Made by a program: the position numbers and the translations under genes. The notes under the pieces are model-generated. The model saw only the letters and a program-made list of their open reading frames with translations. It was not told where the DNA came from and searched no databases. Shown in pieces: positions 8,832-19,213 of a DNA stretch of 64,000 nt (position 1 is its first letter; the number at the start of each line of letters is the position of its first letter). Origin of the DNA: Phosphitispora fastidiosa (GTDB lineage: Bacteria > Bacillota > Thermincolia > Thermincolales > UBA2595); contig NZ_JAHHUL010000019.1 in assembly GCF_019008365.1 (NCBI RefSeq), positions 33,473 to 97,472 of the forward strand. The letters run 5' to 3'.

Positions 8832-9868
8832 ACAAAAAATTAAAGATTCTTTGTCATGGAAGTTGCTGGCCAACCAATATTGGGAATGCATTTGTGCAAC
8901 TTGGGATGATGAATTATTTAAAAAGAGCTTTAGGAGAAAAAGCTGAAGTTTATCACTATGGTAGCCTTTCTACATTTCTTTTTTGGAAAAATGGATATCC
9001 CCAAAATGATTTAAATATTAGTAATATTTCTAAATTCGATTATATAATCATTGGTGGAATGACTCAATGTGTTGATTATTATAAGTCTGTACAATTAATT
9101 TTGAAAAACTTTGTTAAGATTGGAACTAAAATAATCATTTCAGGTGGAGGAGGACAGGACTATAATCAAAAAGAAATTGAAGAAGTTAGAGGTTTAATGA
9201 AGCAAATCCCTATTTATGCTTTTATTTCCAGGGATACTTATTCCTTTGAAGAATATGGCGATTTGGCTGAAAAAAGTTTTGACGGGATCGACAGTGCATT
9301 TTTTGTAGGAGATAATTTTATTCCGATCCCTTTAGATATTTCTGATTTTAATGTGATTAACTTTGATTCTTTAGAGGAACCTGTCATATTTAACACATCT
9401 AATAATGAAGACCAAGGGGCACCACGGAAGATGGGGTTAAAGAAATATACTTTTGATTTATTAAAAACTATATTAAAGAAAAATTATGAGCTTGCTGTCC
9501 CATCACGTTTGGATATGGAAGGACGTAAAGTCATAAGAACTCACCATGCGGCGTGGCCTACAGAAATAAATGAAAACATGTATAAAGGCATGAATACGTT
9601 AATATCAGATATTCCAACAGATTATTTAACGCTATACTCACAAGTTCATACTGTATATTCAGATAGAGTTCATGCTTGTGTAGCAGCTCTAGCGTTTGGA
9701 AACCGTGCCATGTTGTTTGGCAAAGAAAACCCCAGAATAAGGATGTTTGAACGAATTGGAGCAGGGGGAATTTTAAAAGGGCCGGTTCAGGTGGATATGA
9801 ATAGCTTGGAAGAAAATAAAACTCACCAAGTTAATTTTCTTAAAGAAATTTTTACTGAGGAGTATTAA
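8828..9868 (+). CDS. Polysaccharide pyruvyl transferase family protein
   Basis: 346 residues, AT-rich. N-terminal GSCWPTNIGNAFVQLGMMNYL resembles the substrate loop of the family, IIGGMTQCV and IIISGGGGQD are typical glycine-rich turns, and the hallmark SDRVHA stands at residues 278-283 (His282 corresponds to the conserved histidine). Members such as CsaB move pyruvate from phosphoenolpyruvate onto a sugar of a wall polymer. Pyruvylated wall polymers are what SLH domains bind, and this window encodes three SLH proteins. Whether this enzyme makes that ligand or decorates the exported glycan is not decided. It is coupled to the ATPase gene by the ATGA overlap. Confidence 0.8.
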   Translation: MNKKLKILCHGSCWPTNIGNAFVQLGMMNYLKRALGEKAEVYHYGSLSTFLFWKNGYPQNDLNISNISKFDYIIIGGMTQCVDYYKSVQLILKNFVKIGTKIIISGGGGQDYNQKEIEEVRGLMKQIPIYAFISRDTYSFEEYGDLAEKSFDGIDSAFFVGDNFIPIPLDISDFNVINFDSLEEPVIFNTSNNEDQGAPRKMGLKKYTFDLLKTILKKNYELAVPSRLDMEGRKVIRTHHAAWPTEINENMYKGMNTLISDIPTDYLTLYSQVHTVYSDRVHACVAALAFGNRAMLFGKENPRIRMFERIGAGGILKGPVQVDMNSLEENKTHQVNFLKEIFTEEY

Positions 9869-10582
9869 ATGCAGCAGCAAATTATTTGGGAGGAACTAAG
9901 TAAAGGCAAAACATTAGACGAACTTCTTGATATTTTTAATAACCGAAATTCATTTCAAGTAGAGTTTGCTGCTTTGCTTAACGGGTTATTTGACAAGGAC
10001 AGAACCTGCTTGACAGCTATTGAAGTGGGATCTTCATTTGGGGTTACGTCTGCTCACCTTGATAAGCGATTCAATATTTCGTTATTAGATTTGGACTTAA
10101 ATGCGTTAAATTTAGCGGAAAAATTATTTGGCTTTCTGGGTAAAGAAGTAAACACATACCATTTGGATATGTTTAAACTTGGCAATATTACAGGTGAATT
10201 TGATTTATTATTTAATTCAGGCGTCCTGGAGCATTTTAATTTTGATGAACGTGTAAAAATACTGACGGAAATGAAGAAGAAGCTTAACCCCGGTGGTAGA
10301 ATAGTGATTGCTATACCTAATCACTATTCCTTACCTTATAGGTTAGGTTATCTATATCTCAATTTAGTTAATAGATGGCCATATCCAGAAGAATATAAAA
10401 TTTATGATTTTAGCAGTGAAGTTAAGCAGATTGATGGGCTAAGGCAAACAGTCCGACTGCATATAAACAAGGCCAGTATTTATGATTTCCTTCCACTTCC
10501 TCTGAAATTGATCCTTCAGGCGGTTGGAAAATTGGTTGTTTTTGAAGGTTACCTTTCTGTTGTTGTTCTAGAAAATGTTTAA
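9869..10582 (+). CDS. Class I SAM-dependent methyltransferase
   Basis: 237 residues, starting at the base after the previous stop codon. The motif I region is TAIEVGSSFGVTSAHL, followed by ISLLDLDLNALNLAEKLFG, FDLLFNSGVLEHFN and the post-II segment KKLNPGGRIVIAIPNHYS. This is the Methyltransf_11/25 arrangement. In the locus it would methylate a sugar or cap the growing chain; methyl caps are a known end signal for Wzt-type exporters, which would fit the glycan-binding domain two genes upstream. That link is inference. Confidence 0.8.
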   Translation: MQQQIIWEELSKGKTLDELLDIFNNRNSFQVEFAALLNGLFDKDRTCLTAIEVGSSFGVTSAHLDKRFNISLLDLDLNALNLAEKLFGFLGKEVNTYHLDMFKLGNITGEFDLLFNSGVLEHFNFDERVKILTEMKKKLNPGGRIVIAIPNHYSLPYRLGYLYLNLVNRWPYPEEYKIYDFSSEVKQIDGLRQTVRLHINKASIYDFLPLPLKLILQAVGKLVVFEGYLSVVVLENV

Positions 10583-10602
10583 TATTTTGGAGTGTACATA
10601 AA

Positions 10603-11529
10603 ATGTCTAAACAGCCCCTGGTATCTATTGTTTTACCTACCTATAACGGCGAACGTTACCTGGCACAGTCTATAGAAAGTTGTCTATCCCAGACTTACTT
10701 GAACTGGGAGTTAATAATTGTGGATGATGCTTCCACTGACAATACTCCAAACATAATACTAAGATATGTGAACAGTGATACTCGTATTTTTTACAAAAAA
10801 CATAATACCAACCGCAAGCTGCCTGCTGCGTTAAACACCGGGTTTAAAACCGCAAGAGGGACTTACCTGACATGGACCTCTGATGATAATTGCTACTGTC
10901 GGGAAGCAATAGCTACTATGGTGGAGTATTTAGAATGTAACCCGAATACAGATATGGTATATGCAGATTATAATATCATTGATGATAGGAGTAATATGCT
11001 GGAGTATGTCAGGGTAGGGATGCCCGAAGATTTATGGAAAGCTAATTGTGTTGGAGCTTGTTTTCTTTATAAACGAATAATCTATGATAAACTTGGTGGT
11101 TATGCAGAAGAATTGTTTCTTGCAGAGGATTATGATTATTGGTTGAGAGCTTCCATTGCGTTTAAATTGGAGCCACTTCATCAGCTGTTATACCTATACA
11201 GGGTGCATGGTAGTTCCCTAACCAGTAAAGAGAGAAAAGGTAGTATATTATTGGCTACAGAAAAGACACTGAGACACCACTTGCTTCATAATTCAATTCC
11301 CCCAGTCTTAATAGCTAAGGGATATTTTGGACTTGCCAACATTGCGAAAGAGACTAATGAAAGGCTCAAGGGATGCAAGTATATGTTATTGGCATTAAAA
11401 AATGCACCGGGTTCTTCTATTAATAATCTGGTGACCCAGGAACGAAGGCTGTTAAGTGAGCTATTGGTCGGCAAGAAGATTACTCATGGTATTTTTAGAC
11501 TGTACAAACAATTCAAAAACGACCAATGA
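10603..11529 (+). CDS. Family 2 glycosyltransferase
   Basis: 308 residues; GGAG lies about 13 bases before ATG 10603. The GT-A fold is shown by VSIVLPTYNGERYLAQSIES, the DDASTDNTP loop, TSDDNCYC as the metal-binding DxD-like site, and LAEDYDYWLRASIAF, which carries the catalytic ED motif near residue 185. The C-terminal 80 residues are helical and have no recognised domain. Donor and acceptor sugars cannot be read from sequence. Confidence 0.9.
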   Translation: MSKQPLVSIVLPTYNGERYLAQSIESCLSQTYLNWELIIVDDASTDNTPNIILRYVNSDTRIFYKKHNTNRKLPAALNTGFKTARGTYLTWTSDDNCYCREAIATMVEYLECNPNTDMVYADYNIIDDRSNMLEYVRVGMPEDLWKANCVGACFLYKRIIYDKLGGYAEELFLAEDYDYWLRASIAFKLEPLHQLLYLYRVHGSSLTSKERKGSILLATEKTLRHHLLHNSIPPVLIAKGYFGLANIAKETNERLKGCKYMLLALKNAPGSSINNLVTQERRLLSELLVGKKITHGIFRLYKQFKNDQ

Positions 11530-11576
11530 CTTGAGCGGTGTTTTTGAGGGTAATTAATTGATGTGGATGTGTGGTA

Positions 11577-12743
11577 ATGAAAAAATTTCTAAAAAAAAAT
11601 TTGCCTCAGCCCATTATTAGGTGGATCCAGGATAGAAAAAAGAAATATAGATTTTACCAAAACATAAACGCTGATTTAGCTGCAAGCAGCCAAAAGAGGG
11701 TTCTTATTTCTTATATAACGGAGCCGTTTGAAGCTGATTTATCGTGCAGCCAACACACTAATGTTCATGAATGCGCCCAAATAATAAAAATATTTATAAA
11801 TATGGGATACTGTGTTGATGTCATTCATTGCCAGGATAAAGAAAATTTACCTTATATATTAAACAAAAAGTATCATGTTATTTTTGGATTTGGTAACGCT
11901 TTTTATGAAGCAGGTCTCCATAATCATCAGGCAAAAAAAGTAATATATCTAACAGAATCTCATCCGGACTTTTCAATTATGCGAGAAAGAGAAAGGCTAG
12001 ATTATTTTTACAAAAGACATGGTAAAAGGACCGGCTTTACTCGTTCTCATTTATTTTATAAGAAGGAATATATAGATGCAGCCGACTATGGAATTCTGCT
12101 TGGAAGTAAAACTACTTCCGAGACTTACCCATCTTTAAATAAGAGATTATTTATAACAACCCCGACGGGATTAATCAACAAGGATTACTTATATGAGGAG
12201 AGAGATTACTATAAATCGAGGAAAAACTTTGTCTGGTTTGGCTCTTATGGTGCGATCCATAAAGGGTTGGATATTCTTATTGATGTATTTAATGGTTTAC
12301 AGGAATGTAATTTATATATATGCGGACTTTACCCGTCAGAAGAGAGATTGTTTTCAATTAATAATATAAATGTAAAAAACGTTGGATTTGTGGACGTGAA
12401 TTCTTGTCATTTTATAGATTTGATGAACAAATGCAGTTTTGTTATATTGCCTTCTTGCTCCGAGGGTATGTCAACCTCAGTCTTAACATGTATGAATCAT
12501 GGTCTTATTCCTATTGTAACAAGAGAAACTGGAATAGATCTCAAAGAATTTGGTGTTTATCTTGATGATTACAGGGTTGAATATGTTACAGAGGTCGTCA
12601 GGGGATATTCTTGTTTAGGTGTAGAAGAATTAAGCATTCAGCATAAGAAGGTGTACGACTATTCACGGGAAATCTTTAATATACGGGAATATACCATGCG
12701 CCTTTCAGCTATTTTACAAAAATTACTCCAATATGAGGATTAA
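11577..12743 (+). CDS. Family 4-like glycosyltransferase, divergent
   Basis: 388 residues from ATG 11577; GTG 11571 would add two residues, and the ribosome site is weak. The first 60 residues are basic (MKKFLKKNLPQPIIRWIQDRKKKY). The C-terminal half shows a GT-B glycosyltransferase fold: FVWFGSYGAIHKGLDILIDVFNG, YICGLYPSEE and ILPSCSEGMSTSVLTCMNHGLIPIVTRETGID, which is the place of the E-x7-E motif (first Glu kept, second replaced). It is strongly AT-rich like its neighbours. Substrates are unknown. Confidence 0.75.
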   Translation: MKKFLKKNLPQPIIRWIQDRKKKYRFYQNINADLAASSQKRVLISYITEPFEADLSCSQHTNVHECAQIIKIFINMGYCVDVIHCQDKENLPYILNKKYHVIFGFGNAFYEAGLHNHQAKKVIYLTESHPDFSIMRERERLDYFYKRHGKRTGFTRSHLFYKKEYIDAADYGILLGSKTTSETYPSLNKRLFITTPTGLINKDYLYEERDYYKSRKNFVWFGSYGAIHKGLDILIDVFNGLQECNLYICGLYPSEERLFSINNINVKNVGFVDVNSCHFIDLMNKCSFVILPSCSEGMSTSVLTCMNHGLIPIVTRETGIDLKEFGVYLDDYRVEYVTEVVRGYSCLGVEELSIQHKKVYDYSREIFNIREYTMRLSAILQKLLQYED

Positions 12744-12747
12744 GACT

Positions 12748-13998
12748 ATGAATGTTTTACATTTGTCAACTAGTGCAATTTCACAGAGTGCAGCTTACCG
12801 CATTCACAAAGGACTTCTGAGTTCGGGGCTGAATTCGAAGATTCTTGTTGCCGGAAATTCTATAGATGATCCTACTGTGTTGAAGCCATTACACCAACAT
12901 GAAAAAATCCTAAATTTTATAAGACATAAGCTTGAAACGTTACCTTTAAAGTTTTATCCCGATCGTTGCAGTTTTCCATTTTCCGCTGCTATTATACCGG
13001 ACAATGTCTCTAGTTATATATCAAATATTAATCCAAGTTTAGTTCACTTACATTGGATTTGCGGAGGTTTTTTAAGGATAGAATCCTTGAAAAAAATAAA
13101 CAGACCTATTATTTGGACTCTGCATGACAGTTGGGCATTTACCGGGGGTTGTCATCTTCCTTTTGATTGTGTTAGATACAGGGATGGGTGTAAGAAATGC
13201 CCTATTCTTAATAGTTCCAAAGAAAAGGATATTTCCAGCAGGGTAATGGAGCGTAAACAAAGGGCATGGAAGTCGATAAACCTGACAATTGTTACACCCA
13301 GCAAATGGCTTGGGGAATGTGCAAGATCGAGTATGTTATTTAAAAACAACAGAATTGAAACAATACCCAACGGAATAGACACCGGTGTTTTTAAACCTAT
13401 AGGTCGCGAAGTCGCCAGAGAAATTCTTTCTTTACCCTTAGACAAAAAACTACTTCTTTTTGGCGCAGTTAATAGTACCAGAGATCCCAACAAAGGCTTT
13501 CAGTTTTTACAACAGGCTTTACAAAAAATGAATAGCAGTGGCTGGGGCGACATAGCTCAAGCGCTAGTTTTTGGTGGTCTCGAACCTGCAAACCGTCTGG
13601 AAATAGGGTTAAAAACAACATTCTTAGGCAGGCTGCAAGACGACATCAGCCTTGCCCTGCTGTATTCCGCTGCAGATGTCTTTGTTGCTCCATCTATCCA
13701 GGAAAACCTGCCCAACACTGTTATGGAAGCCCTTGCTTGCGGGACGCCGTGTGTGGCCTTCAACATCGGAGGTATGCCTGATATGATAGAACATCAGCGA
13801 AACGGGTATCTGGCCCGGCCTTTTGAGGCAGACGACCTGGCCCGTGGGATTGCCTGGGCGCTTGAAGACAACAGCCGGCGGGAGGCACTGTCACACCGCG
13901 CCAGGGAAAAAGTTGAGCAGGAATTTGATATTAAGCTAATTGCGGGAAAATACCATGAGCTTTATAGGGAAATTTTAAGCCGGAAACAGGGTGGATGA
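12748..13998 (+). CDS. Family 4 glycosyltransferase
   Basis: 416 residues. ATG 12748 is preferred to ATG 12733 because GAGG lies at 12735-12738. It begins [22 protein letters not shown], then has [30 protein letters not shown], a C-x2-C pair (CKKCP), ITVVTPS-like [25 protein letters not shown], and the donor-binding [33 protein letters not shown]. The cysteine-bearing N-terminal segment is typical of a WcaC-like branch. Base composition changes inside this gene: the first two thirds are AT-rich, the last third (from about 13.6 kb) returns to the richer composition of the region downstream. Confidence 0.9.
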   Translation: MNVLHLSTSAISQSAAYRIHKGLLSSGLNSKILVAGNSIDDPTVLKPLHQHEKILNFIRHKLETLPLKFYPDRCSFPFSAAIIPDNVSSYISNINPSLVHLHWICGGFLRIESLKKINRPIIWTLHDSWAFTGGCHLPFDCVRYRDGCKKCPILNSSKEKDISSRVMERKQRAWKSINLTIVTPSKWLGECARSSMLFKNNRIETIPNGIDTGVFKPIGREVAREILSLPLDKKLLLFGAVNSTRDPNKGFQFLQQALQKMNSSGWGDIAQALVFGGLEPANRLEIGLKTTFLGRLQDDISLALLYSAADVFVAPSIQENLPNTVMEALACGTPCVAFNIGGMPDMIEHQRNGYLARPFEADDLARGIAWALEDNSRREALSHRAREKVEQEFDIKLIAGKYHELYREILSRKQGG

Positions 13999-14002
13999 TC
14001 AC

Positions 14003-14941
14003 ATGCAAAAACAATCCAAAATCTATATAGCCGGCCATAACGGACTCGTTGGTTCGGCCATCAAAAGAAAACTTGAAAAATCCGGTTATCACAACCTGGT
14101 GTGCCGGACAAGCGCTGAACTCGACTTAAGAAACCAGGTTGCAGTTGAGGAATTCTTTGCCCATGAGGGGCCGGAATTCGTTTTCCTTGCTGCTGCCAAA
14201 GTTGGCGGCATCTATGCCAACAATACCTACCCGGCTGAGTTTATTTATGACAATCTGGTCATTGAGGCTAATATAATCCATGCTGCTTACCGGCATAGGG
14301 TCAGAAAATTGCTCTTCCTGGGGAGTTCCTGTATTTATCCCAAGTTTGCCCCCCAGCCCATGAAAGAGGAGCACCTGCTTACCGGACTGCTGGAACCCAC
14401 CAATGAGCCTTATGCCATCGCCAAGATTGCCGGGATCAAAATGTGTGAATCCTACAACCGGCAGTACGGGACTAACTATATATCTGTAATGCCCACAAAT
14501 CTCTATGGCCCCAATGACAGCTTTGACCCAGAGAACTCCCATGTGCTTCCGGCTCTGATACGCAGGCTCCATGAGGCCAAAATCGCAGCCAGGCCTGTTG
14601 TCGAAATATGGGGTACAGGCAGCCCCAGGAGGGAATTTCTTTATGTTGATGATCTGGCCGATGCCTGTATTTTCCTTATGGAAAATTACTCTTACAAAGA
14701 GATCGGTTCATTTGTCAATATTGGCACAGGACAGGACCTGACCATCAGGGAACTGGCTGAACTTATCAAAGGTGTTGTGGGCTATTATGGCGAATTAAGG
14801 TTTAATACTGAGAAACCTGATGGTACGCCCCGAAAACTTCTGGATGTATCCCGGATGCGGTCACTGGGCTGGGAGGCAGGGACTCAGCTTGAGGATGGAT
14901 TAAGAATGGCTTATGAGTGGTTTAAGTCACAGGGAGGATAA
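14003..14941 (+). CDS. fcl: GDP-L-fucose synthase
   Basis: 312 residues from ATG 14003, with AGGGTGG about ten bases before; GTG 13991 in frame overlaps the previous gene and has no clear ribosome site. The Rossmann motif is [11 protein letters not shown], then [41 protein letters not shown] and the catalytic Tyr137/Lys141 pair in [10 protein letters not shown], followed by NLYGPNDSF. It epimerises and reduces GDP-4-keto-6-deoxymannose, the product of the gmd gene at 4716, to GDP-L-fucose. Separation of gmd and fcl by nine kilobases of AT-rich genes suggests that a cassette was inserted or exchanged between them. Confidence 0.95.
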   Translation: MQKQSKIYIAGHNGLVGSAIKRKLEKSGYHNLVCRTSAELDLRNQVAVEEFFAHEGPEFVFLAAAKVGGIYANNTYPAEFIYDNLVIEANIIHAAYRHRVRKLLFLGSSCIYPKFAPQPMKEEHLLTGLLEPTNEPYAIAKIAGIKMCESYNRQYGTNYISVMPTNLYGPNDSFDPENSHVLPALIRRLHEAKIAARPVVEIWGTGSPRREFLYVDDLADACIFLMENYSYKEIGSFVNIGTGQDLTIRELAELIKGVVGYYGELRFNTEKPDGTPRKLLDVSRMRSLGWEAGTQLEDGLRMAYEWFKSQGG

Positions 14942-14942
14942 G

Positions 14943-15761
14943 ATGCAGAACAATCAACAGCCTCTGGTCTCTATAATCACAGTGACTTTAAACAGTGAGA
15001 GGCATTTGGAAGATACCATCAGGAGTGTAATCAATCAGACATACCCAAATATTGAGTATGTAATCATTGACGGCGGTTCCACCGACAGGACACCGGACAT
15101 TATCAGGAAATACGGGAAAAACATTGCCAGGTGGATAAGCGAACCTGATAAGGGTATTTATGATGCCATGAATAAGGGGATCAAAATGAGTACCGGTGAA
15201 TTTATCGGCATTATCAATTCTGACGACTGGTATGAGCCGGATACCGTGGAAACGGTAGTCACGGAAGCTCTTAAGCGCCCTGAGGGAGAGGTATTTCACG
15301 GTAACCTGATGATGTGCTCCCCTGAAGGGGATAAAATATTTTTATACAAACCTGACCCTGGTTTTAAAAATATCTGGCATGATATGACCATTCTGCATCC
15401 TACCTGTTTTGTCAGGAAAAGCACCTATGAGAAACACGGCCTGTTTAGTGACCGGTACAGGATTGTTGCAGATTACGATTTAATGCTCCGGTTGTATAAA
15501 ACAGGAGTGAGATTCCAATATATTGACAGGATACTGGCCAACCAGCGTACCGGCGGAATAAGCTGTACCCGGGACAGGGATGCCATTATAGAAAACAGGA
15601 AAATTGTAATCAACCACGGTCTTTCTCCTGTTACGGCCTATTATGATATGTTTTTTAAACTGGCCAAACGAAGGATTCATAAGTTTCTGGAAAGACACAA
15701 CATGAAAGCGGTTATTGATTTCAAGAAAAGGTTTCAGAAACGGAAATACTACAGGCAGTAA
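14943..15761 (+). CDS. Family 2 glycosyltransferase
   Basis: 272 residues; AGGGAGG at 14931-14937 fixes the start at ATG 14943, one base after the fcl stop. VSIITVTLNSERHLEDTIRSV and VIIDGGSTDRTPDII form the donor-binding part, the DxD-like segment is IGIINSDDWYEP, and YRIVADYDLMLRLYKTG carries the catalytic acid. It belongs to the WcaA/colanic-acid-type branch of GT2. Close spacing shows transcription together with fcl. Confidence 0.92.
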   Translation: MQNNQQPLVSIITVTLNSERHLEDTIRSVINQTYPNIEYVIIDGGSTDRTPDIIRKYGKNIARWISEPDKGIYDAMNKGIKMSTGEFIGIINSDDWYEPDTVETVVTEALKRPEGEVFHGNLMMCSPEGDKIFLYKPDPGFKNIWHDMTILHPTCFVRKSTYEKHGLFSDRYRIVADYDLMLRLYKTGVRFQYIDRILANQRTGGISCTRDRDAIIENRKIVINHGLSPVTAYYDMFFKLAKRRIHKFLERHNMKAVIDFKKRFQKRKYYRQ

Positions 15762-15774
15762 GCTGGGTGATGAT

Positions 15775-16695
15775 ATGGATCTGTCAATTATTCTGGTGAA
15801 TTATAATACAGGAGAACTCCTGCGAGACTGCCTGGAATCCCTGTATGCCAATAAGCCCGGGGTGCAATGTGAAGTCATTGTATCTGATAACGGCTCCACT
15901 GATGGCAGCCTGGAGATGCTTGCAGAGGAGTACCCACAGGTCAGGGTTATCGCTAATGGGGACAACCTGGGGTTTGCCGCAGCCAACAATAAAGCCATCA
16001 ATCAATGCCGGGGAAAATATATTTTGCTGCTCAACAGCGATACTCTGGTAATTGACAGGGATTCATTTGACAATATGGTTAATTATATGGAGGCACATCC
16101 TGATACCGGAGTCCTGGGCTGTATGCTGTTAAACGGTGACCATTCATTACAGCTCTCACACGGGAAATTTCCCACAATTGTCACTGAATTTCATCAGAAG
16201 GCCCTCAATTTTATGTTTTCCGGGAAAATAGCGCCTTTCTATGGTAAGATTGCGGCAGATTACCGGGAGGAACATCCGGTAGATTGGGTGACCGGGGCGT
16301 GTCTGATGGTGCGCCGGGAGGCGGCTCAACAGGCCGGGCTTTTGGATGAAGAGTTTTTTATGTATTTTGAAGATGTTGACTGGTGCCGGCGGATAAATAG
16401 CTGTGGGTGGCGAGTCATTTATTATCCCGGAGCTAGGGTGGTTCACCTGCTGGGAGGGAGCGCTCCCAAACAGCAGAATATCTCGGTGATATACAAGGAG
16501 AGCCAGCTCCGGTACTACTGCAAACACAGGGGCAGGGCGGAGCTTAACCTGCTGCGGGTGATTCAGGTGGGTAAACATCTGGCCCTGTTGATGAAACTTA
16601 AACTCTGCGGCCTGATTGCCGGTAAGGATGTATCCGGTGATTCCAAAAGGATCATCGGAGTTATCAGGGTTTTTTGGGGCAAATCGATACAATAA
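15775..16695 (+). CDS. Family 2 glycosyltransferase (rhamnosyltransferase-like)
   Basis: 306 residues. ATG 15775 is chosen because the protein then begins MDLSIILVNYNTGELLRDCLESL, the normal family start, and GGGTGATG lies just upstream. VSDNGSTDGS, NLGFAAANNKAI, LLNSDTLV (the DxD-like site) and EEFFMYFEDVDWCRRINSCGW are all hallmarks of the RfbF/WbbL-like group, many of which transfer rhamnose. The donor here is not proven. Its stop codon lies inside an 18-base tandem duplication (16686-16721). Confidence 0.9.
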   Translation: MDLSIILVNYNTGELLRDCLESLYANKPGVQCEVIVSDNGSTDGSLEMLAEEYPQVRVIANGDNLGFAAANNKAINQCRGKYILLLNSDTLVIDRDSFDNMVNYMEAHPDTGVLGCMLLNGDHSLQLSHGKFPTIVTEFHQKALNFMFSGKIAPFYGKIAADYREEHPVDWVTGACLMVRREAAQQAGLLDEEFFMYFEDVDWCRRINSCGWRVIYYPGARVVHLLGGSAPKQQNISVIYKESQLRYYCKHRGRAELNLLRVIQVGKHLALLMKLKLCGLIAGKDVSGDSKRIIGVIRVFWGKSIQ

Positions 16696-16721
16696 TTATC
16701 TGAGATACAATAATCATCTTA
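16686..16721 (+). repeat. Two 18-base tandem repeats overlapping a stop codon
   Basis: GATACAATAATTATCTGA (16686-16703) is followed directly by GATACAATAATCATCTTA (16704-16721), with two differences. The stop TAA (16693-16695) of the glycosyltransferase gene lies in the first unit. Confidence 0.85.
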
Positions 16722-16736
16722 AGGTTGTGTTTGCTC

Positions 16737-18101
16737 ATGTACGCTCAAACTGACAAGAACTTATACAGGTTTTTTGTGGTAGTGGCTGCCTTTATGCTGG
16801 TATTCCCCAAAGCCGGTGATACCATAAACGGAATCCCCCTTACGGCAGCTAACATGCTCCTAGGGATATTGATTTTATGGGTGATTTCTAAGAGGGTACG
16901 GCTGGAAATTCCCATTACTGATAGGGTATACCTGCTGTACATGAGTCTGGTCCTGCTGATACCATGGGCATTTTCTGCAGGAAACATTACTGCCTATGTT
17001 AAGACAGTAATGCCGCTCTTTGTTTCACTGGCGGTTTATTATTGGGTTAAACCGGTGACACAGGCTCTGGTTACCAACAGGAGGCGCTTGGATATCCTGA
17101 TGAGAGTGCTGGCAGTTTCTGTTATTGTCATTGTTCTCTATGGAGCTGCCCAGAAGCTCTTCGGCCATTATGAAACTATCATCCCGGGAATTACCATGTC
17201 ATTTTCTGATGCCGGGATTCCCGATGTATTTTACCAGAAAAAGAACCTTGTTGGTTTACCCGGATTTTCAGAAACTGTTCACAAAGTAACTTCCACATAT
17301 CAGAATGGGAACTTGTTTGGCGCTGTCCTGGTAATGCTTATGTTTCCGATAACGGCAGCATTTCTGCACGCCAGGGACCTGAATGATAAAATCATATATG
17401 GGACCGCCACAGTCCTGGCTTTTGCCATAATTCCTTTTACCCTTGCCCGCAGTGCTCTCTTTGGCGCTCTAATCGGCGCCGGGATGCTTTTTTTAATGCA
17501 GCGGGACAGAAGGAATAAGATAATCTTGGTTTTCCTGGTGCTGCTGATGTTTGCTGTGACTCTGCCCAGCCCTTTTATGAGAACAAGGATGATTATGTCG
17601 TTCTTCGACCCATCAATGAACGGGCGGATAGAGCGGATGGTTACTGTCAGCAGCCTTGTTTCTGAGCCTGTTTCTCAAGCCGGGGCGGAAGAAAACAACA
17701 ATTTAATTGAACCGGGAAAAGTTGTATCCAGACTCTTTGGATTTGGGTTTGCCGGGGAGGGGGCCAAAAAGGTTAAGAGTTTTTGGGATCTTTATACTGA
17801 AAATATGTATTTCACTTCCTATATTTTCACCGGTCTGGCAGGTGTATTGCTTTTTGCCGCTGTAGTTGGCCGGTCACTTTTCGTTATTTTTCAATATCTA
17901 AGAAACGGACTTGCTCGGATTAATATCTTAACCGGCCTGGCAGCCGGGGTATTCTGCGGTCTGGCGGCATTTTTGTGCCAGGCATTTATAGAAGGCCCGC
18001 TGAGCCTGCCGCCAACTGGGTTTGTTTTCTGGTTTCTGCTAGGCCTGGGACATTCGGTGGTGAATTTGGAATTTAGAAACAGTTGGGTTGTGAGGATTTA
18101 A
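16737..18101 (+). CDS. O-antigen ligase/polymerase family membrane protein
   Basis: 454 residues from ATG 16737; TTG 16725 in frame is possible, and neither has a strong ribosome site (AAGG at about 16721). Ten to twelve hydrophobic segments and the STYQNGNLFGAVLVML, FTLARSALFGALIGAG and NMYFTSYIFTGLAGVLLF segments fit the Wzy/WaaL superfamily. The large outer loop lies at about residues 285-365. It lacks the TPR tail of the protein at 2385. As a polymerase or ligase it would act on lipid-linked repeat units outside the membrane. Confidence 0.8.
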   Translation: MYAQTDKNLYRFFVVVAAFMLVFPKAGDTINGIPLTAANMLLGILILWVISKRVRLEIPITDRVYLLYMSLVLLIPWAFSAGNITAYVKTVMPLFVSLAVYYWVKPVTQALVTNRRRLDILMRVLAVSVIVIVLYGAAQKLFGHYETIIPGITMSFSDAGIPDVFYQKKNLVGLPGFSETVHKVTSTYQNGNLFGAVLVMLMFPITAAFLHARDLNDKIIYGTATVLAFAIIPFTLARSALFGALIGAGMLFLMQRDRRNKIILVFLVLLMFAVTLPSPFMRTRMIMSFFDPSMNGRIERMVTVSSLVSEPVSQAGAEENNNLIEPGKVVSRLFGFGFAGEGAKKVKSFWDLYTENMYFTSYIFTGLAGVLLFAAVVGRSLFVIFQYLRNGLARINILTGLAAGVFCGLAAFLCQAFIEGPLSLPPTGFVFWFLLGLGHSVVNLEFRNSWVVRI

Positions 18102-18103
18102 TT

Positions 18104-19213
18104 ATGCGGATAGTTATTGATGCCAGGATGATAACAGAAGCCATGCACGGTATAGCGAGGTACACCTATAATCTGGCAGACCGGCTGACCCGTATAGACC
18201 AGGAAAATGAATATATCCTGCTGACCGGCGGTGACTCCCTGGCAGAATTTGCGGCAGGCAGGTCCAACTGCCGGCTGGAACGTATTGGTTCAAAGTTTAT
18301 CTCTGTGGCTGAACAGGTGGAACTGCCTCGCGTATTAAGGAGGTTAAAGGCAGATCTTTTTCACAGCCCGTCGTTTATAGCCCCCCTGTTTTGTCCCTGC
18401 AGGCTGATCATGACAGTTCACGATGTGAACCACATGGTATTTCCCCAATATTACGGCAGGATACATCAGCTATACTACAGGCATATTGTCAGGCCTTCAG
18501 TCCAGAAGGCTCAAAAAGTACTGACAGTATCCCAGTTTTCCCGCAATGAAATCATAAAATTTTTAGGCGTTTCGCCCGAAAAAATGATTGTAACATATAA
18601 CGGTATTGATAGTGCATTTAAAGTGATTGATAAACCTGGTGTCCTGGAAGGTGTCAGGCGCAGGTACAAGCTTCCCCCTGAGTTTGTTTTATATGTAGGG
18701 AATAGGAAGCCACATAAAAATGTGGAGCGGCTGATAGCGGCATTTTCCAAAGTCAGGACAGATTGCAGTCTGGTATTGACCGGGGCGGCCGACAGACAGC
18801 TGAGCGGCCTGGCAGCAGACATGGGGCTGACAGGCAGGGTAGTATTTGCCGGTGCTGTAGCCGAGGACGATCTTCCTGTTTTGTATAACCTGGCCGGACT
18901 CTTTGTTTTCCCTTCGCTTTATGAGGGTTTTGGCCTTCCGCCGCTGGAGGCAATGGCCTGTGGGACCCCTGTTGTCACTTCAAACCGGTCCTCATTGCCG
19001 GAAGTAGCCGGAGAGGCTGCCATTTTGGTTGACCCTTACAGTCCCGGGGAACTGACCGCTGCTATTGAAAGGGTTCTGCAAGATGAGAGTTTATACAGCC
19101 AGATGAGAGAAAAAGGCCTGGTACAGGCAGCAAAGTTTTCCTGGGAGGATACCGCCAGGCAGACCCTGGAGGTTTATGAAGAAGTTCTGAAGGGGGGCGG
19201 ACATCAGCTATGA
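18104..19213 (+). CDS. Family 4 glycosyltransferase (mannosyltransferase-like)
   Basis: 369 residues from ATG 18104, two bases after the previous stop. It begins [28 protein letters not shown], the typical start of the WbaZ/MtfB-like GT4 group. [13 protein letters not shown] [66 protein letters not shown] and [37 protein letters not shown] give the complete donor site with both Glu of the E-x7-E motif. Many members use GDP-mannose, which the window can supply. It overlaps the next gene by four bases. Confidence 0.92.
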   Translation: MRIVIDARMITEAMHGIARYTYNLADRLTRIDQENEYILLTGGDSLAEFAAGRSNCRLERIGSKFISVAEQVELPRVLRRLKADLFHSPSFIAPLFCPCRLIMTVHDVNHMVFPQYYGRIHQLYYRHIVRPSVQKAQKVLTVSQFSRNEIIKFLGVSPEKMIVTYNGIDSAFKVIDKPGVLEGVRRRYKLPPEFVLYVGNRKPHKNVERLIAAFSKVRTDCSLVLTGAADRQLSGLAADMGLTGRVVFAGAVAEDDLPVLYNLAGLFVFPSLYEGFGLPPLEAMACGTPVVTSNRSSLPEVAGEAAILVDPYSPGELTAAIERVLQDESLYSQMREKGLVQAAKFSWEDTARQTLEVYEEVLKGGGHQL

